Origin: an uncultured Parasphingopyxis sp.
GTDB lineage: Bacteria > Pseudomonadota > Alphaproteobacteria > Sphingomonadales > Sphingomonadaceae
NCBI GenBank assembly: GCA_905479515.1
Contig: CAJQMX010000063.1
Location: forward strand, 1-13,780
Reading direction: 5' to 3'
Length of the DNA stretch: 13,780 nucleotides
Shown piece after piece: positions 6,506 through 13,541 of this stretch; position 1 is the first letter of the stretch; each line of letters begins with the position of its first letter. The position numbers were made by a program, and so were the translations under genes. The notes below the pieces were generated by a model. The model did no database searches. It was not told where the DNA came from and was given only the letters and a program-made list of their open reading frames with translations.

Positions 6506-7927
6506 TTAGCCGTGAAGGCGTTCCCAGGGCCCGCGAATGGCGAGAGTGAAGCCGGGCGACTGAATATTGACGAACATGGTTTGGCCATCAGGAGAGAAAC
6601 AGGCTCCGCAAAATTCACTGCGATCAGGATGCGCATTACGGGCGAAATCATAGATATCCCCCGATGGAGTCAGGCCGCGCAGATACTGGTCGCCTCGGCC
6701 ATCTTCGCACAGGATCAGATCGCCCCAGGGGGCAACCACGAGATTGTCGCACATGTCGAGCGTATCGGCATTTGGCGACTCGTAGATCAATGTCAGCGAT
6801 CCGGGCGTGCCCATTTCACCATTCTGACCTTCCGACACGCTCGGCGTATAGCGCCAGACTTGGCCGGACCTCTGGTTGCCGCCCTGCGTGCAGGTGAAGA
6901 AGATATCGCCGCCGCTGCCATCGGGCCGCCGCGCATAGTCCATGCCTTCCCCGCGGAAAAATTGTGCTGCACCTGCCGCATGGCCGCGCTCGGCAAGGTC
7001 TCCCTCGGGCGATTCAACATCCTCAAGGTCGACCCAGTCGATACCGAAAGACTGGCCCTGTTCGATACGGCCAAGCCCCGGGCCGCCCCAATCGTTTGGC
7101 CAATTGCTTGTTATGGCCGATCGCCAGTCGCGGATCGCAAGGGCCTGAAGCCGTCCGCCGCGATGCAGTTCGCCGGGCCTGTCAGGCAGGAAGCGATAGA
7201 AAAGACCTGTGCCGCTATCCTCGGTCAGATAGGCAATGCCGGTATCCGGATCGATCGCCACAGCTTCATGCGCAAAGCGGCCCATGGCGGTGAGGGGCAC
7301 CGGTGCAATTACGCCGGTTGCGGAGGAGGGGGTTTCGAATACGAAGCCGTGATATTTCTGTGCATCACCAGGCGGCGTCACAGCCGATTCTTCGCAGCTC
7401 AGCCATGAACCCCAAGGTGTCCGGCCGCCAGCGCAATTGCCTGATGTGCCGGTGAGAACGAGATAATCCTCGACCAATGCGCCGCTACGCATATCGACCA
7501 CAACTTTGGTCACACCGCCAAAAAACGGGCTGCCATCGGGTTTGCGGTCATAGAGCATCCCGTCACCCAGACGGGTCAACAGGGCATTGTCCTCGCCGAA
7601 CGGACTCCCGTCCTCGGTGTCGGGCCAGATCTCGTGATTGCGCATCAATATGCACTGATTGGCATTCGCTGGGTCGGCGAAACAGGCCATTCCGTCTGTC
7701 CGGCCCGGCCGAAAAAAGCCATCCGCCATCACTCCGCCGGTTGTTGAGATGACCGAATATGTAAAACCCTCCGGAAGCTCGAGGATGCCTTGTGCATCTC
7801 CGACTAATCTCGACGACTGGGCACTGGCACTGGCACTGGTGGCGGTGAAACCGCCCAGAACCGAGGCAGAATAGAACAGGCCTGCCGCCTTGCCATATTG
7901 TAAGAACGTCCGTCGGGAGAGTGCCAT
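6506..7927 (-). CDS. Tat-exported DUF839/PhoX-like protein
   Basis: This protein belongs to the DUF839 group, which includes PhoX-type alkaline phosphatases, calcium- and iron-dependent enzymes with a beta-propeller fold. The N-terminus has a twin-arginine signal (SRRTFLQYGKAAG, then a hydrophobic run ending near SASAQ at about residue 37), so it is probably exported folded to the periplasm. PhoX-like signatures are visible: NHE (97-99), GNCAGGRTPWGSWLSCEE (163-180), GRFAHEAVAIDP (216-227) and a late CDNLVVAPWGDLILCEDG stretch (about 393-410). Their Cys and Glu residues resemble those holding the PhoX metal cluster. At 473 residues it is shorter than classical PhoX, so a phosphatase role is plausible but unproven. 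It starts 66 nt downstream of tRNA-Leu, and the solute-binding lipoprotein gene follows. I found no convincing PhoB box. Confidence 0.85.
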   Translation of the reverse strand: MALSRRTFLQYGKAAGLFYSASVLGGFTATSASASAQSSRLVGDAQGILELPEGFTYSVISTTGGVMADGFFRPGRTDGMACFADPANANQCILMRNHEIWPDTEDGSPFGEDNALLTRLGDGMLYDRKPDGSPFFGGVTKVVVDMRSGALVEDYLVLTGTSGNCAGGRTPWGSWLSCEESAVTPPGDAQKYHGFVFETPSSATGVIAPVPLTAMGRFAHEAVAIDPDTGIAYLTEDSGTGLFYRFLPDRPGELHRGGRLQALAIRDWRSAITSNWPNDWGGPGLGRIEQGQSFGIDWVDLEDVESPEGDLAERGHAAGAAQFFRGEGMDYARRPDGSGGDIFFTCTQGGNQRSGQVWRYTPSVSEGQNGEMGTPGSLTLIYESPNADTLDMCDNLVVAPWGDLILCEDGRGDQYLRGLTPSGDIYDFARNAHPDRSEFCGACFSPDGQTMFVNIQSPGFTLAIRGPWERLHG

Positions 7928-7936
7928 GGAATTTTC

Positions 7937-7975
7937 CAGCGTGGTTATGGATCGATGCTACCGATCCTAACGCTG
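7937..7975 (-). other. Stem-loop between tRNA-Leu and the DUF839 start
   Basis: GGATCG/CGATCC (7949-7954/7962-7967) forms the upper stem and CAGCG/CGCTG (7937-7941/7971-7975) the base, with a few extra TTA/TAA pairs between. No U-run follows on the minus strand. It fills most of the spacer between the tRNA 3' end (7994) and the DUF839 ATG (7927). It could be a tRNA processing signal or a leader structure of the DUF839 message. Confidence 0.35.
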
Positions 7976-7993
7976 AATTGTGACAAATCAAAA

Positions 7994-8080
7994 TGGTGCG
8001 GACGGCGGGAATCGAACCCGCACTCCCTTACGGGAAACAGATTTTAAGTCTGCAGCGTCTACCGGTTTCGCCACGTCCGC
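7994..8080 (-). tRNA. tRNA-Leu (anticodon UAA)
   Basis: The minus strand folds into a full cloverleaf of 87 nt with an encoded CCA (7996-7994). The acceptor stem is GCGGACG (8080-8074) with CGTCCGC (8004-7998), and the discriminator is A7997. The anticodon stem-loop at 8053-8037 contains TAA at 8046-8044, decoding UUA. The long variable arm, CCC-GTAA-GGG, is typical of leucine tRNAs, and the T-arm has GGGTTCGATTCCC. It sits between ihfB and the DUF839 gene on the same strand. No repeated 3' end or integrase was seen nearby, so there is no sign that it is an integration site. Confidence 0.97.
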
Positions 8081-8084
8081 ATAG

Positions 8085-8111
8085 CAAAATAGGTGGCCGA
8101 ACTCGATCGGC
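8085..8111 (-). terminator. Weak candidate terminator after ihfB
   Basis: GCCGA/TCGGC (8096-8100/8107-8111) makes a 5-bp hairpin 25 nt downstream of the ihfB stop. In the minus direction it is followed by CACCTATTTT. The stem is short and the T-run is displaced, so termination may be weak or absent. It ends only 4 nt before the 5' end of tRNA-Leu. Confidence 0.25.
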
Positions 8112-8135
8112 GTTACAAGCGCAAATCGAGAACAG

Positions 8136-8414
8136 TCAGACGTTAAGGCGCTCGCGCATTTCCTTGCCGGGTTTGAAATAGGGAACGCGCTTGGATGGCA
8201 CGTTCACGGATTCACCCGTGCGTGGGTTACGCCCGACACGCGCATCGCGCTTGCGGGTGGAGAAAGCTCCGAAACCACGCAGTTCAACTCGACCACCCTT
8301 GGCAAGCTGCTCGGTAATTGTATCGAAGAAGCTGTTGACCAGACGTTCGACGTCCTTGGTCGAAAGGTCCGGATTATCTACTGCGATCTTCTGAACAAGT
8401 TCGGATCGGATCAT
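8136..8414 (-). CDS. ihfB: Integration host factor beta subunit
   Basis: IHF-beta pairs with IHF-alpha to bend DNA sharply at specific sites, serving recombination, replication and sigma-54 transcription. The 92-residue protein (MIRSELVQK...RLNV) has the HU/IHF signature [21 protein letters not shown] near 48-68, including the proline in RNPRTG (P64) that intercalates into DNA. The start is the ATG at 8414, which matches the family N-terminus and follows GGGGGAAT at 8428-8421. A longer frame from 8468 would add 18 residues (starting [10 protein letters not shown]) that do not fit the family and would translate through a leader hairpin. rpsA lies upstream but is closed by a strong terminator, so ihfB probably has its own promoter in 8415-8618. 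The alpha partner is not in this window. Confidence 0.95.
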   Translation of the reverse strand: MIRSELVQKIAVDNPDLSTKDVERLVNSFFDTITEQLAKGGRVELRGFGAFSTRKRDARVGRNPRTGESVNVPSKRVPYFKPGKEMRERLNV

Positions 8415-8445
8415 GAAGGCATTCCCCCGAGGCCAGTAATTGCGA

Positions 8446-8484
8446 CACGGACACATGACTTTTGTCATTGCGGCAGGGTCCGTG
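8446..8484 (-). promoter_or_regulatory. Two-tier hairpin in the ihfB leader
   Basis: CACGGAC (8446-8452) pairs with GTCCGTG (8478-8484). Nested inside, ATGAC (8455-8459) pairs with GTCAT (8464-8468) around a 4-nt loop that reads AAAA on the minus strand. It lies about 30 nt upstream of the ihfB start, just before the ribosome site. A further dyad, TTGAAA-N4-TTTCAA, lies at 8531-8546 and may mark the promoter or an operator. Regulation of ihfB is possible but not demonstrated. Confidence 0.4.
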
Positions 8485-8618
8485 CATTTATGCTCATGCT
8501 ATCAGCCCCGCTTGGCTGTATTGTTCCGCTTTGAAAATTATTTCAAGCTGAGCGAGGGCAATTCGTAGTCGAATCGGCCAATATCTCGCCTTTTCGTCAC
8601 GATTCGGTACAAATTGGC

Positions 8619-8677
8619 AAAAAAAGTGGCCCGCGCTTCGCACTTCAGACATTTCCGAGCGTGCGAGTCGCGGGCCA
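8619..8677 (-). terminator. Intrinsic terminator of rpsA
   Basis: Arms 8627-8643 and 8661-8677 are complementary at 15 of 17 positions, with GC-rich ends (TGGCCCGCG) and a 17-nt loop. On the minus strand the stem is followed one base later by seven Ts (8625-8619). It lies 35 nt beyond the rpsA stop and is oriented to end rpsA transcription before ihfB. Confidence 0.9.
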
Positions 8678-8711
8678 GTTCACTTTCCGTCTGACATGTC
8701 AGGCCGGATAT

Positions 8712-10515
8712 TTATTCGTCGTCTTTAGCGTCTTCGTCTTTGGCGCTTTCGTCTTTAGCGTCGCCATCTGTAGCTTCACCCTTTTTGGTGTCGCTGGCTT
8801 TGGCCTTGCTAACTTTGGCTTCTCCGTCGTCGCTCTTCTGCTTGAGCGCTTCACCGAGAATGTCGCCAAGGCTCGCACCGGAGTCGGTTGAGCCATATTG
8901 TTTGACGGCCTTTTTCTCTTCGGCAACTTCAAGCGCCTTGATCGAGAAGTTCGGCTTCTTGGAGCGATCGAAACCGACAACCATTGCATCGAACTTCTGG
9001 CCAACCTGGAAACGGTCAGGACGCTGCTCGTCGCGGTCGCGGCCAAGATCAGCACGCTTGACGAAGCCGGTTGGGCCATCGTCGCCAACCTGAACGTCGA
9101 GGCCGCCATCGCGAACATCGAGTACGGTAACCGTTGAGATCTTGCCCTTGCGCAGATCGCCCGTGTCGGTGGAAGCACCGCCACGTTCAAGCTGCTTCAT
9201 GCCAAGGCTGATGCGTTCCTTTTCGGGATCGACATCGAGCACGACGGCCTTGACCGTTTCGCCCTTGTGATGGAGCTCGAGAGCCTCTTCACCCCAAACG
9301 CCCCAGCTGATGTCGGACATGTGGACCATGCCGTCGACATCGCCATCGAGGCCGATGAACAGGCCAAATTCGGTAGCGTTCTTGACTTCGCCTTCGACTT
9401 CGGCGCCGACCGGGAAGCGGTCTGCGAAGCTGTCCCAAGGATTGTCCTGTGCCTGTTTGAGGCCAAGGCTGATCCGGCGCTTCTCTTCGTCGACTTCCAG
9501 AACAACGACTTCCACCTGCTCGCTCGTCGAAACGATTTTGCCGGGATGGACGTTCTTCTTGGTCCAGCTCATCTCTGAAACGTGAACCAGGCCTTCGATG
9601 CCCGATTCCAGCTCCACGAAAGCACCATATTCGGTGATGTTCGTAACGCGGCCAGTGAAACGTGCGTCGATCGGATATTTGGCCGATGCGCCTTCCCATG
9701 GATCGGTTTCCAGCTGTTTCATGCCGAGGCTGATGCGCTGGGTTTCGCGGTTGATGCGAACGATCTGAACGGTGACCTTGTCGCCGATATTGACCATTTC
9801 GGAAGGGTGGTTGATCCGCTTGTAGCTCATGTCGGTGACATGAAGCAGGCCATCGATACCGCCGAGGTCAACGAACGCACCATAATCGGTGATATTCTTG
9901 ACCGCCTTCGATGATCTGGTTTTCAGCCAGCGACTGGATCAGGTCCGAACGCTGTTCGGCGCGTGTCTCTTCGAGAACGGCGCGGCGCGAAACAACGATG
10001 TTGCCACGGCGACGGTCCATTTTCAGGATCTGGAACGGCTGCGGAATGTCCATCAGCGGCGTTACATCGCGCACCGGGCGGATATCGACCTGGCTGCCGG
10101 GCAGGAAGGCGACAGCGCCGCCAAGGTCGACGGTGAAACCGCCTTTGACCCGGCCGAAGATCGTGCCTTCGACGCGTGCTTCGGTGTCATATTCGGCTTC
10201 GAGGCGATCCCAGGCAGCTTCGCGGCGTGCGCGATCGCGGCTGAGCATGGCTTCGCCATTATTGTTTTCGACGCGGTCGACAAACACTTCGACTTCGTCA
10301 CCGACCTTAAGATCGGATTTCTGGCCGGGCATCGCGAATTCGCGAAGCGAAACGCGGCCTTCGGATTTCAGGCCGACATCAATGACCGCGAGATCATTCT
10401 CAATTCCGGTTACGGTGCCTTTGACGACGCGGCCTTCAAAGCCTTCAGAGTCGCCCAAGGTCTCATTGAGCATTTTTTCAAAATCGTCCCGAGTGGGATT
10501 TGGCGCAGTTGCCAT
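8712..10515 (-). CDS. rpsA: 30S ribosomal protein S1, reading frame interrupted
   Basis: S1 binds mRNA and helps load it on the 30S subunit. The gene is read as two frames: 10515 to about 9904 (first 204 residues) and from 9902 to the TAA at 8712. Joined, with two missing bases restored, they give a normal-looking S1 of about 601 residues. Six S1 domains lie near residues 27-95, 112-178, 202-270, 282-353, 370-441 and 458-529. They carry family motifs such as ITDYGAFVDLGG, ITEYGAFVEL and repeated RISLGMKQL. A lysine/acid-rich tail ends in pentapeptide repeats. The start ATG (10515) has AAGGA at 10530-10526, a 10-nt spacer. The gene lies 208 nt downstream of cmk, the classical cmk-rpsA order. 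See 9900-9906 for the break. Confidence 0.93.
8720..8764 (-). repeat. Three 15-bp tandem repeats in the rpsA tail
   Basis: Three consecutive 15-bp units (8720-8734, 8735-8749, 8750-8764), each beginning CGTCTTT on the plus strand, encode the last residues of S1 as pentapeptides of the DAKDE / SAKDE / DAKDD type. The unit length keeps the frame, so copy number could vary between strains and lengthen or shorten an acidic, probably disordered tail. Confidence 0.7.
9900..9906 (-). other. rpsA: Frameshift position in rpsA
   Basis: The minus strand reads GAA GGC G GTC AAG AAT (9909-9894). Upstream the frame is E-G, downstream V-K-N-I-T-D-Y-G. Family proteins have G-[IV]-V-K-N here, so a full valine codon is expected where only the single G at 9903 remains. 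That points to two lost bases. Without them the upstream frame runs into a stop at 9868 after 215 codons. Confidence 0.85.
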
Positions 10516-10645
10516 GGATATAAAGTCCTTACATTTTTCGTTTCAGGCCATCCGGTTGTCTCCGGAGGTCTTGGAACAAAGTTGCGATACCGGCCCCATG
10601 CCGATTCCGCATCCATCCGTGCATTTCCGCCGTAAAAGCTCATGC

Positions 10646-10660
10646 TGCGTATAATACGCA
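10646..10660. promoter_or_regulatory. 15-bp palindrome in the cmk-rpsA gap
   Basis: TGCGTATAATACGCA is perfectly symmetrical around its central A and contains a -10-like core on both strands (TATAAT plus, TATTAT minus). It lies about 130 nt upstream of the rpsA ATG. I could not find a good -35 at 16-18 bp on the minus strand, so its role as promoter or operator is uncertain. Confidence 0.3.
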
Positions 10661-10723
10661 AAAACGCACCAAGACCGCGGCGCGAGCGCCACTGTCTGAT
10701 ACGTTGCTGGGTGGATGCGGTTG

Positions 10724-11350
10724 TTACCGCTTACCCGTCCGAGCTTCTACGAGCGTAATCGCCCGCTGGACGGCGGCTGATATAGTCAGGTTCGTGGTAT
10801 CGAGCAAGTCTGCATCGTCTGCGCGTTTAAGCGGCGCATTGGTGCGTTCACTGTCGCGGCGGTCGCGATCTTCGATATCGGCAAGGATAGCCGCATAGTC
10901 GGCCGAGGAATTGGTCGTCAATTCATCCTTGAAGCGCCGTTCCGCCCGTGCTTCGGCGCTGGCCGTGACGAAGAGTTTTGCATCAGCCTCTGGTGCTATG
11001 ACCGTGCCAATATCCCGGCCATCCAAAACAGCGCCGCCGGGCTGGTTCGCGAAGGCCTTTTGCCGGTCAACCAGCGCTGCTCGTACCACCGGATGGGCGG
11101 AGACGAGGGATGCGTATTTTCCTGCCGCCTCACTCCGCAGCTCCGGGTCTTCGAGAAGCGTTTCGGGGAAATCGCACGCCCTGAGCGCATCGACGGGATC
11201 ATTCGGATCGCCACCTGACCGGGTCACGCTGATGCCGACGGCCCGATAGAGCAGGCCGGTATCAAGCCAAGGCAAACCGAAATGTGCAGCGAGGCCGCGC
11301 GTAATCGTGCCTTTGCCGGATGCGGCAGGTCCATCGACCGCTATGATCAT
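10724..11350 (-). CDS. cmk: Cytidylate kinase
   Basis: Cmk phosphorylates CMP and dCMP with ATP, recycling cytidine nucleotides for RNA, DNA and lipid synthesis. The 208-residue protein has the P-loop GPAASGKGT (7-15), the substrate region LDTGLLYRAVG (29-39), VLDGRDIGTVI (108-118) and the lid motif RDRRDSER (162-169), all intact. Length is slightly under the usual 220-230 residues. Its ATG (11350) overlaps the TGA of the upstream small membrane-protein gene by 4 nt (ATGA), and AGGGGGA inside that gene serves as ribosome site. aroA lies further upstream and rpsA downstream, a common proteobacterial arrangement. Confidence 0.96.
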   Translation of the reverse strand: MIIAVDGPAASGKGTITRGLAAHFGLPWLDTGLLYRAVGISVTRSGGDPNDPVDALRACDFPETLLEDPELRSEAAGKYASLVSAHPVVRAALVDRQKAFANQPGGAVLDGRDIGTVIAPEADAKLFVTASAEARAERRFKDELTTNSSADYAAILADIEDRDRRDSERTNAPLKRADDADLLDTTNLTISAAVQRAITLVEARTGKR

Positions 11351-11601
11351 CCCTGATCCCCCTTTTTGCCAAGCGCTTTGATGATGCCATAAATGGCAAT
11401 TGCCATCCAGACGACTTCCAGCAGCAATGACGCGAGGTTGAAATGCACCATCAGCGACACGGTCAGCAGCACAGCCCCCGCCAGATTGACGAGATTATAG
11501 GGCAGCAGGCGCACCGGGCTAGCGACATTGGCATAGCCATAGGCGGCAACAATCAGAATTCCGCCGATAATACCGACAATATTGGCGAGAATGGGATCCA
11601 T
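11347..11601 (-). CDS. Small three-helix membrane protein, CBU_0592-like
   Basis: An 84-residue hydrophobic protein with three predicted membrane helices, roughly 4-24, 36-53 and 56-75, and a basic tail (KALGKKGDQG). It resembles the CBU_0592-like domain, which has no established function. The start is placed at ATG 11601, directly before the first helix. The longer frame to 11727 would overlap the 3' end of aroA and add a low-complexity Ser/Pro/Arg stretch that looks like out-of-frame aroA. Thus chosen, it begins 19 nt after the aroA stop and overlaps cmk by 4 nt, so it is translated between the two. The ribosome site is weak. Its steady position in an otherwise enzymatic operon is unexplained. 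Confidence 0.78.
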   Translation of the reverse strand: MDPILANIVGIIGGILIVAAYGYANVASPVRLLPYNLVNLAGAVLLTVSLMVHFNLASLLLEVVWMAIAIYGIIKALGKKGDQG

Positions 11602-11620
11602 ACCGATCGTCAGTAATCCG

Positions 11621-12964
11621 TCACTGGGCTGCGATGGCGCCGAGATCGGCAAGCATGGGCGGGAAGCTGGGGAAGCTGGTGGCCATCGGGCGGATGTCGT
11701 CGATCGTGACACCGTGCGCCGAGACAAGCCCGGCGACGGCGAAACTCATGGCTATGCGATGATCGAGGGCCGTCGCGATTTGCGGCGTGGCATGGTCGCC
11801 TTTCAATTTTGCGCCGCCCGAGCCGGTAATGGTCAGTCCGTCGGGACGTTCCTTCAGGCGGACGCCAAGCTGCGCCAGGCCTTCGGCCATCAGGGCCAAT
11901 CGATCCGATTCCTTGTGCCGCAGCTCTTCAAGTCCGGTCGTTACGGTTTCCCCTTCGGCCAGCGCAGCGGCCACGAACAGGATCGGGAATTCGTCGATCA
12001 TGCGCGGTGCGATTTCCGGTGACACCTCGATACCCTTGAGCGCGCTGTGGCGGGCGCGGATATCGGCGACGGGTTCGCCGCCCACATTGCGTTCATTCTC
12101 ATAGCTGATGTCCGCACCCATTTCCTTGAGCACTTCGAACAGGCCGGTGCGGGTCGGGTTGATGCCGACATGCTGGATCACGACGTCGGATCCCGGCACG
12201 AGGAGTGCGGCCACGATAGGGAAGGCGGCGGAGGAGGGGTCTCCGGGAACGCTCATATTGTGCGGTTTCAGTTCCGCTTCACCGGTCACGCTGATGATGC
12301 GCTCACCGTCGATTTCCTCGATCCCGACTTCCGCACCAAAACCGGCCAGCATCCGCTCGCTGTGATCGCGGGTGCGTTCTGGCTCGATGATTCGCGTAAT
12401 GCCCGGCGTGTTGAGGGCTGCAAGCATGATCGCTGATTTCACCTGCGCTGAGGCGATGGGCAAGCGGTACTCTATGGGAATAGCGGGGACACGGCCATGC
12501 ACCATCAGTGGCAGGCGCTCGCCCGGCGTGACCGAGAAAGTCGCACCCATTTTGGACAGCGGTTCGATGACGCGGCCCATCGGACGTTTGGAGAGCGAGG
12601 CATCGCCGATAAAAGTCGCCGTAATCGCATTGCTTGCCACCAGCCCCATCAGCAACCGGGCGCTCGTTCCGGAATTGCCCATGTCGAGTGCGATTTCGGG
12701 CTGCAGCAATCCGCCCACTCCAACGCCGTTCACGACCCAGTTGCCGTTGGAATCCTGCCCGATCTCGGACCCCATGGCCCAAAGCGCGGCAATGGTCGCG
12801 ATAACATCTTCGCTTTCAAGCAAACCTTCGATCCGGCTCTCGCCCACGGCCATGGCCGAAAGAATCAGTGCACGGTGGCTGATCGACTTGTCGCCCGGCA
12901 CCCTGGCATTGCCATGGACTGGTCCCGCAGATGTGAAAGTGCGTGGAATCGGCGCTTCTGACAT
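11621..12964 (-). CDS. aroA: 3-phosphoshikimate 1-carboxyvinyltransferase (class II EPSP synthase)
   Basis: AroA joins shikimate-3-phosphate and phosphoenolpyruvate to form EPSP in chorismate synthesis, in the cytoplasm. The start is ATG 12964, with AAGGA 7 nt upstream; an upstream frame extension to 13183 runs through the promoter region and has no family match. The 447-residue product resembles the Agrobacterium CP4 enzyme. The four class II motifs are present: GDKS (24-27), SAQVK (172-176), RDHSE (199-203) and NPTR (269-272), together with RPMGR (127-131) and LEELRHKESDR (345-355). Where CP4 has Ala100 in GNAAT, this protein has Gly99 in GNSGT. The gene heads the aroA-CBU_0592-cmk-rpsA series and diverges from the FYDLN gene. 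Confidence 0.96.
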   Translation of the reverse strand: MSEAPIPRTFTSAGPVHGNARVPGDKSISHRALILSAMAVGESRIEGLLESEDVIATIAALWAMGSEIGQDSNGNWVVNGVGVGGLLQPEIALDMGNSGTSARLLMGLVASNAITATFIGDASLSKRPMGRVIEPLSKMGATFSVTPGERLPLMVHGRVPAIPIEYRLPIASAQVKSAIMLAALNTPGITRIIEPERTRDHSERMLAGFGAEVGIEEIDGERIISVTGEAELKPHNMSVPGDPSSAAFPIVAALLVPGSDVVIQHVGINPTRTGLFEVLKEMGADISYENERNVGGEPVADIRARHSALKGIEVSPEIAPRMIDEFPILFVAAALAEGETVTTGLEELRHKESDRLALMAEGLAQLGVRLKERPDGLTITGSGGAKLKGDHATPQIATALDHRIAMSFAVAGLVSAHGVTIDDIRPMATSFPSFPPMLADLGAIAAQ

Positions 12965-13052
12965 GATAGTCCTTATTCGGGAGGGGCTCGGCTGGCCTGG
13001 AGGCTTGCATGTAGTGACAAATGCCGTTCCTGCCAGCCCGGCCTGAAACGCA

Positions 13053-13082
13053 TTTACACATCTTGGCTTTTGACAGTGGCAA
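13053..13082 (-). promoter_or_regulatory. Candidate sigma-70 promoter of aroA
   Basis: On the minus strand TTGCCA (13082-13077, 5 of 6 matches to TTGACA) is followed after 18 bp by TGTAAA (13058-13053, 4 of 6 matches to TATAAT). It would give a leader of about 80 nt before the aroA ATG. An overlapping TTGACA on the plus strand (13070-13075) has no good -10 partner for the FYDLN gene. Confidence 0.4.
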
Positions 13083-13160
13083 CCCCATGTGGCAAGCGCC
13101 CGCCCGACCGTGGGCTCTGCCTGCAACACAATTTTCCGTAGCGATGAAAGATACAATCCA

Positions 13161-13520
13161 ATGGTGAAGCCAGAATGGGGCACGAAGCGAACCTGCCCGA
13201 AATGCGGAACCCGTTTCTATGACCTCGGTGAAGAGGATCCGGTAACCTGCATCAACGGCGAATGCGGCGCGATCTGGGAACCCGAACCCGTGCTCAAATC
13301 GAAACAGCCGGTGATGTTTGACGACAGCAAGAAAAATGCAAAATCCAAATCGGACGATGCTGATCTTTCTGGCGATGACGATGACGAGGAAGAAGATCTC
13401 GCTGCCGGTGTCGACGAAGATGCTGAAATCAATCCGGATGATGAAGTCGATCTGGGCGGCGATGACGACCTTCAGGTCGACACCAGTGCGTCAAAAGATG
13501 GCAAGGAAGACGATACTTAA
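13161..13520 (+). CDS. TIGR02300 / FYDLN-acid family protein
   Basis: A 119-residue protein of the alphaproteobacterial FYDLN-acid family (TIGR02300), whose function is not established. The N-terminus is a zinc-ribbon-like module with C12-x2-C15 and C30-x4-C35 around the family motif, here FYDLG rather than FYDLN. The remaining two thirds is rich in Asp and Glu (for example DDDDEEEDL) and probably disordered. I set the start at ATG 13161 because MVKPEWGTKRTCPKCG is the usual family N-terminus; the frame is open further upstream to 13089 without family similarity. It is divergent from aroA with 196 nt between starts, and a GC-rich hairpin and tRNA-Ala follow. Confidence 0.9.
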   Translation: MVKPEWGTKRTCPKCGTRFYDLGEEDPVTCINGECGAIWEPEPVLKSKQPVMFDDSKKNAKSKSDDADLSGDDDDEEEDLAAGVDEDAEINPDDEVDLGGDDDLQVDTSASKDGKEDDT

Positions 13521-13541
13521 TATCAGGCTGTATTGCCTAAA

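Noticed and set aside
5765..7408. A 547-codon plus-strand frame antisense to the solute-binding and DUF839 genes
   Set aside because: It spans two genes with clear lipoprotein and Tat signals and family motifs on the other strand. Its own product shows no domain or signal I recognise, and long antisense frames are common in GC-rich coding DNA.
7928..7993. A PhoB box in front of the DUF839/PhoX-like gene
   Set aside because: Only one loose half-site (TTGTCAC) is visible; the expected second copy 11 bp away is missing.
8415..8468. An 18-residue N-terminal extension of IHF-beta
   Set aside because: Family proteins start at the MIRSEL-type N-terminus, and the extension would translate part of the leader hairpin.
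9894..9909. Programmed +1 frameshifting to express rpsA
   Set aside because: The slip product would lack one residue of a conserved strand. There is no obvious slippery codon, stop codon at the site or stimulatory structure; a two-base loss explains the data better.
12965..13183. A 73-residue N-terminal extension of AroA
   Set aside because: It runs through the probable promoter and has no family similarity, while the ATG at 12964 has a clear AAGGA ribosome site.
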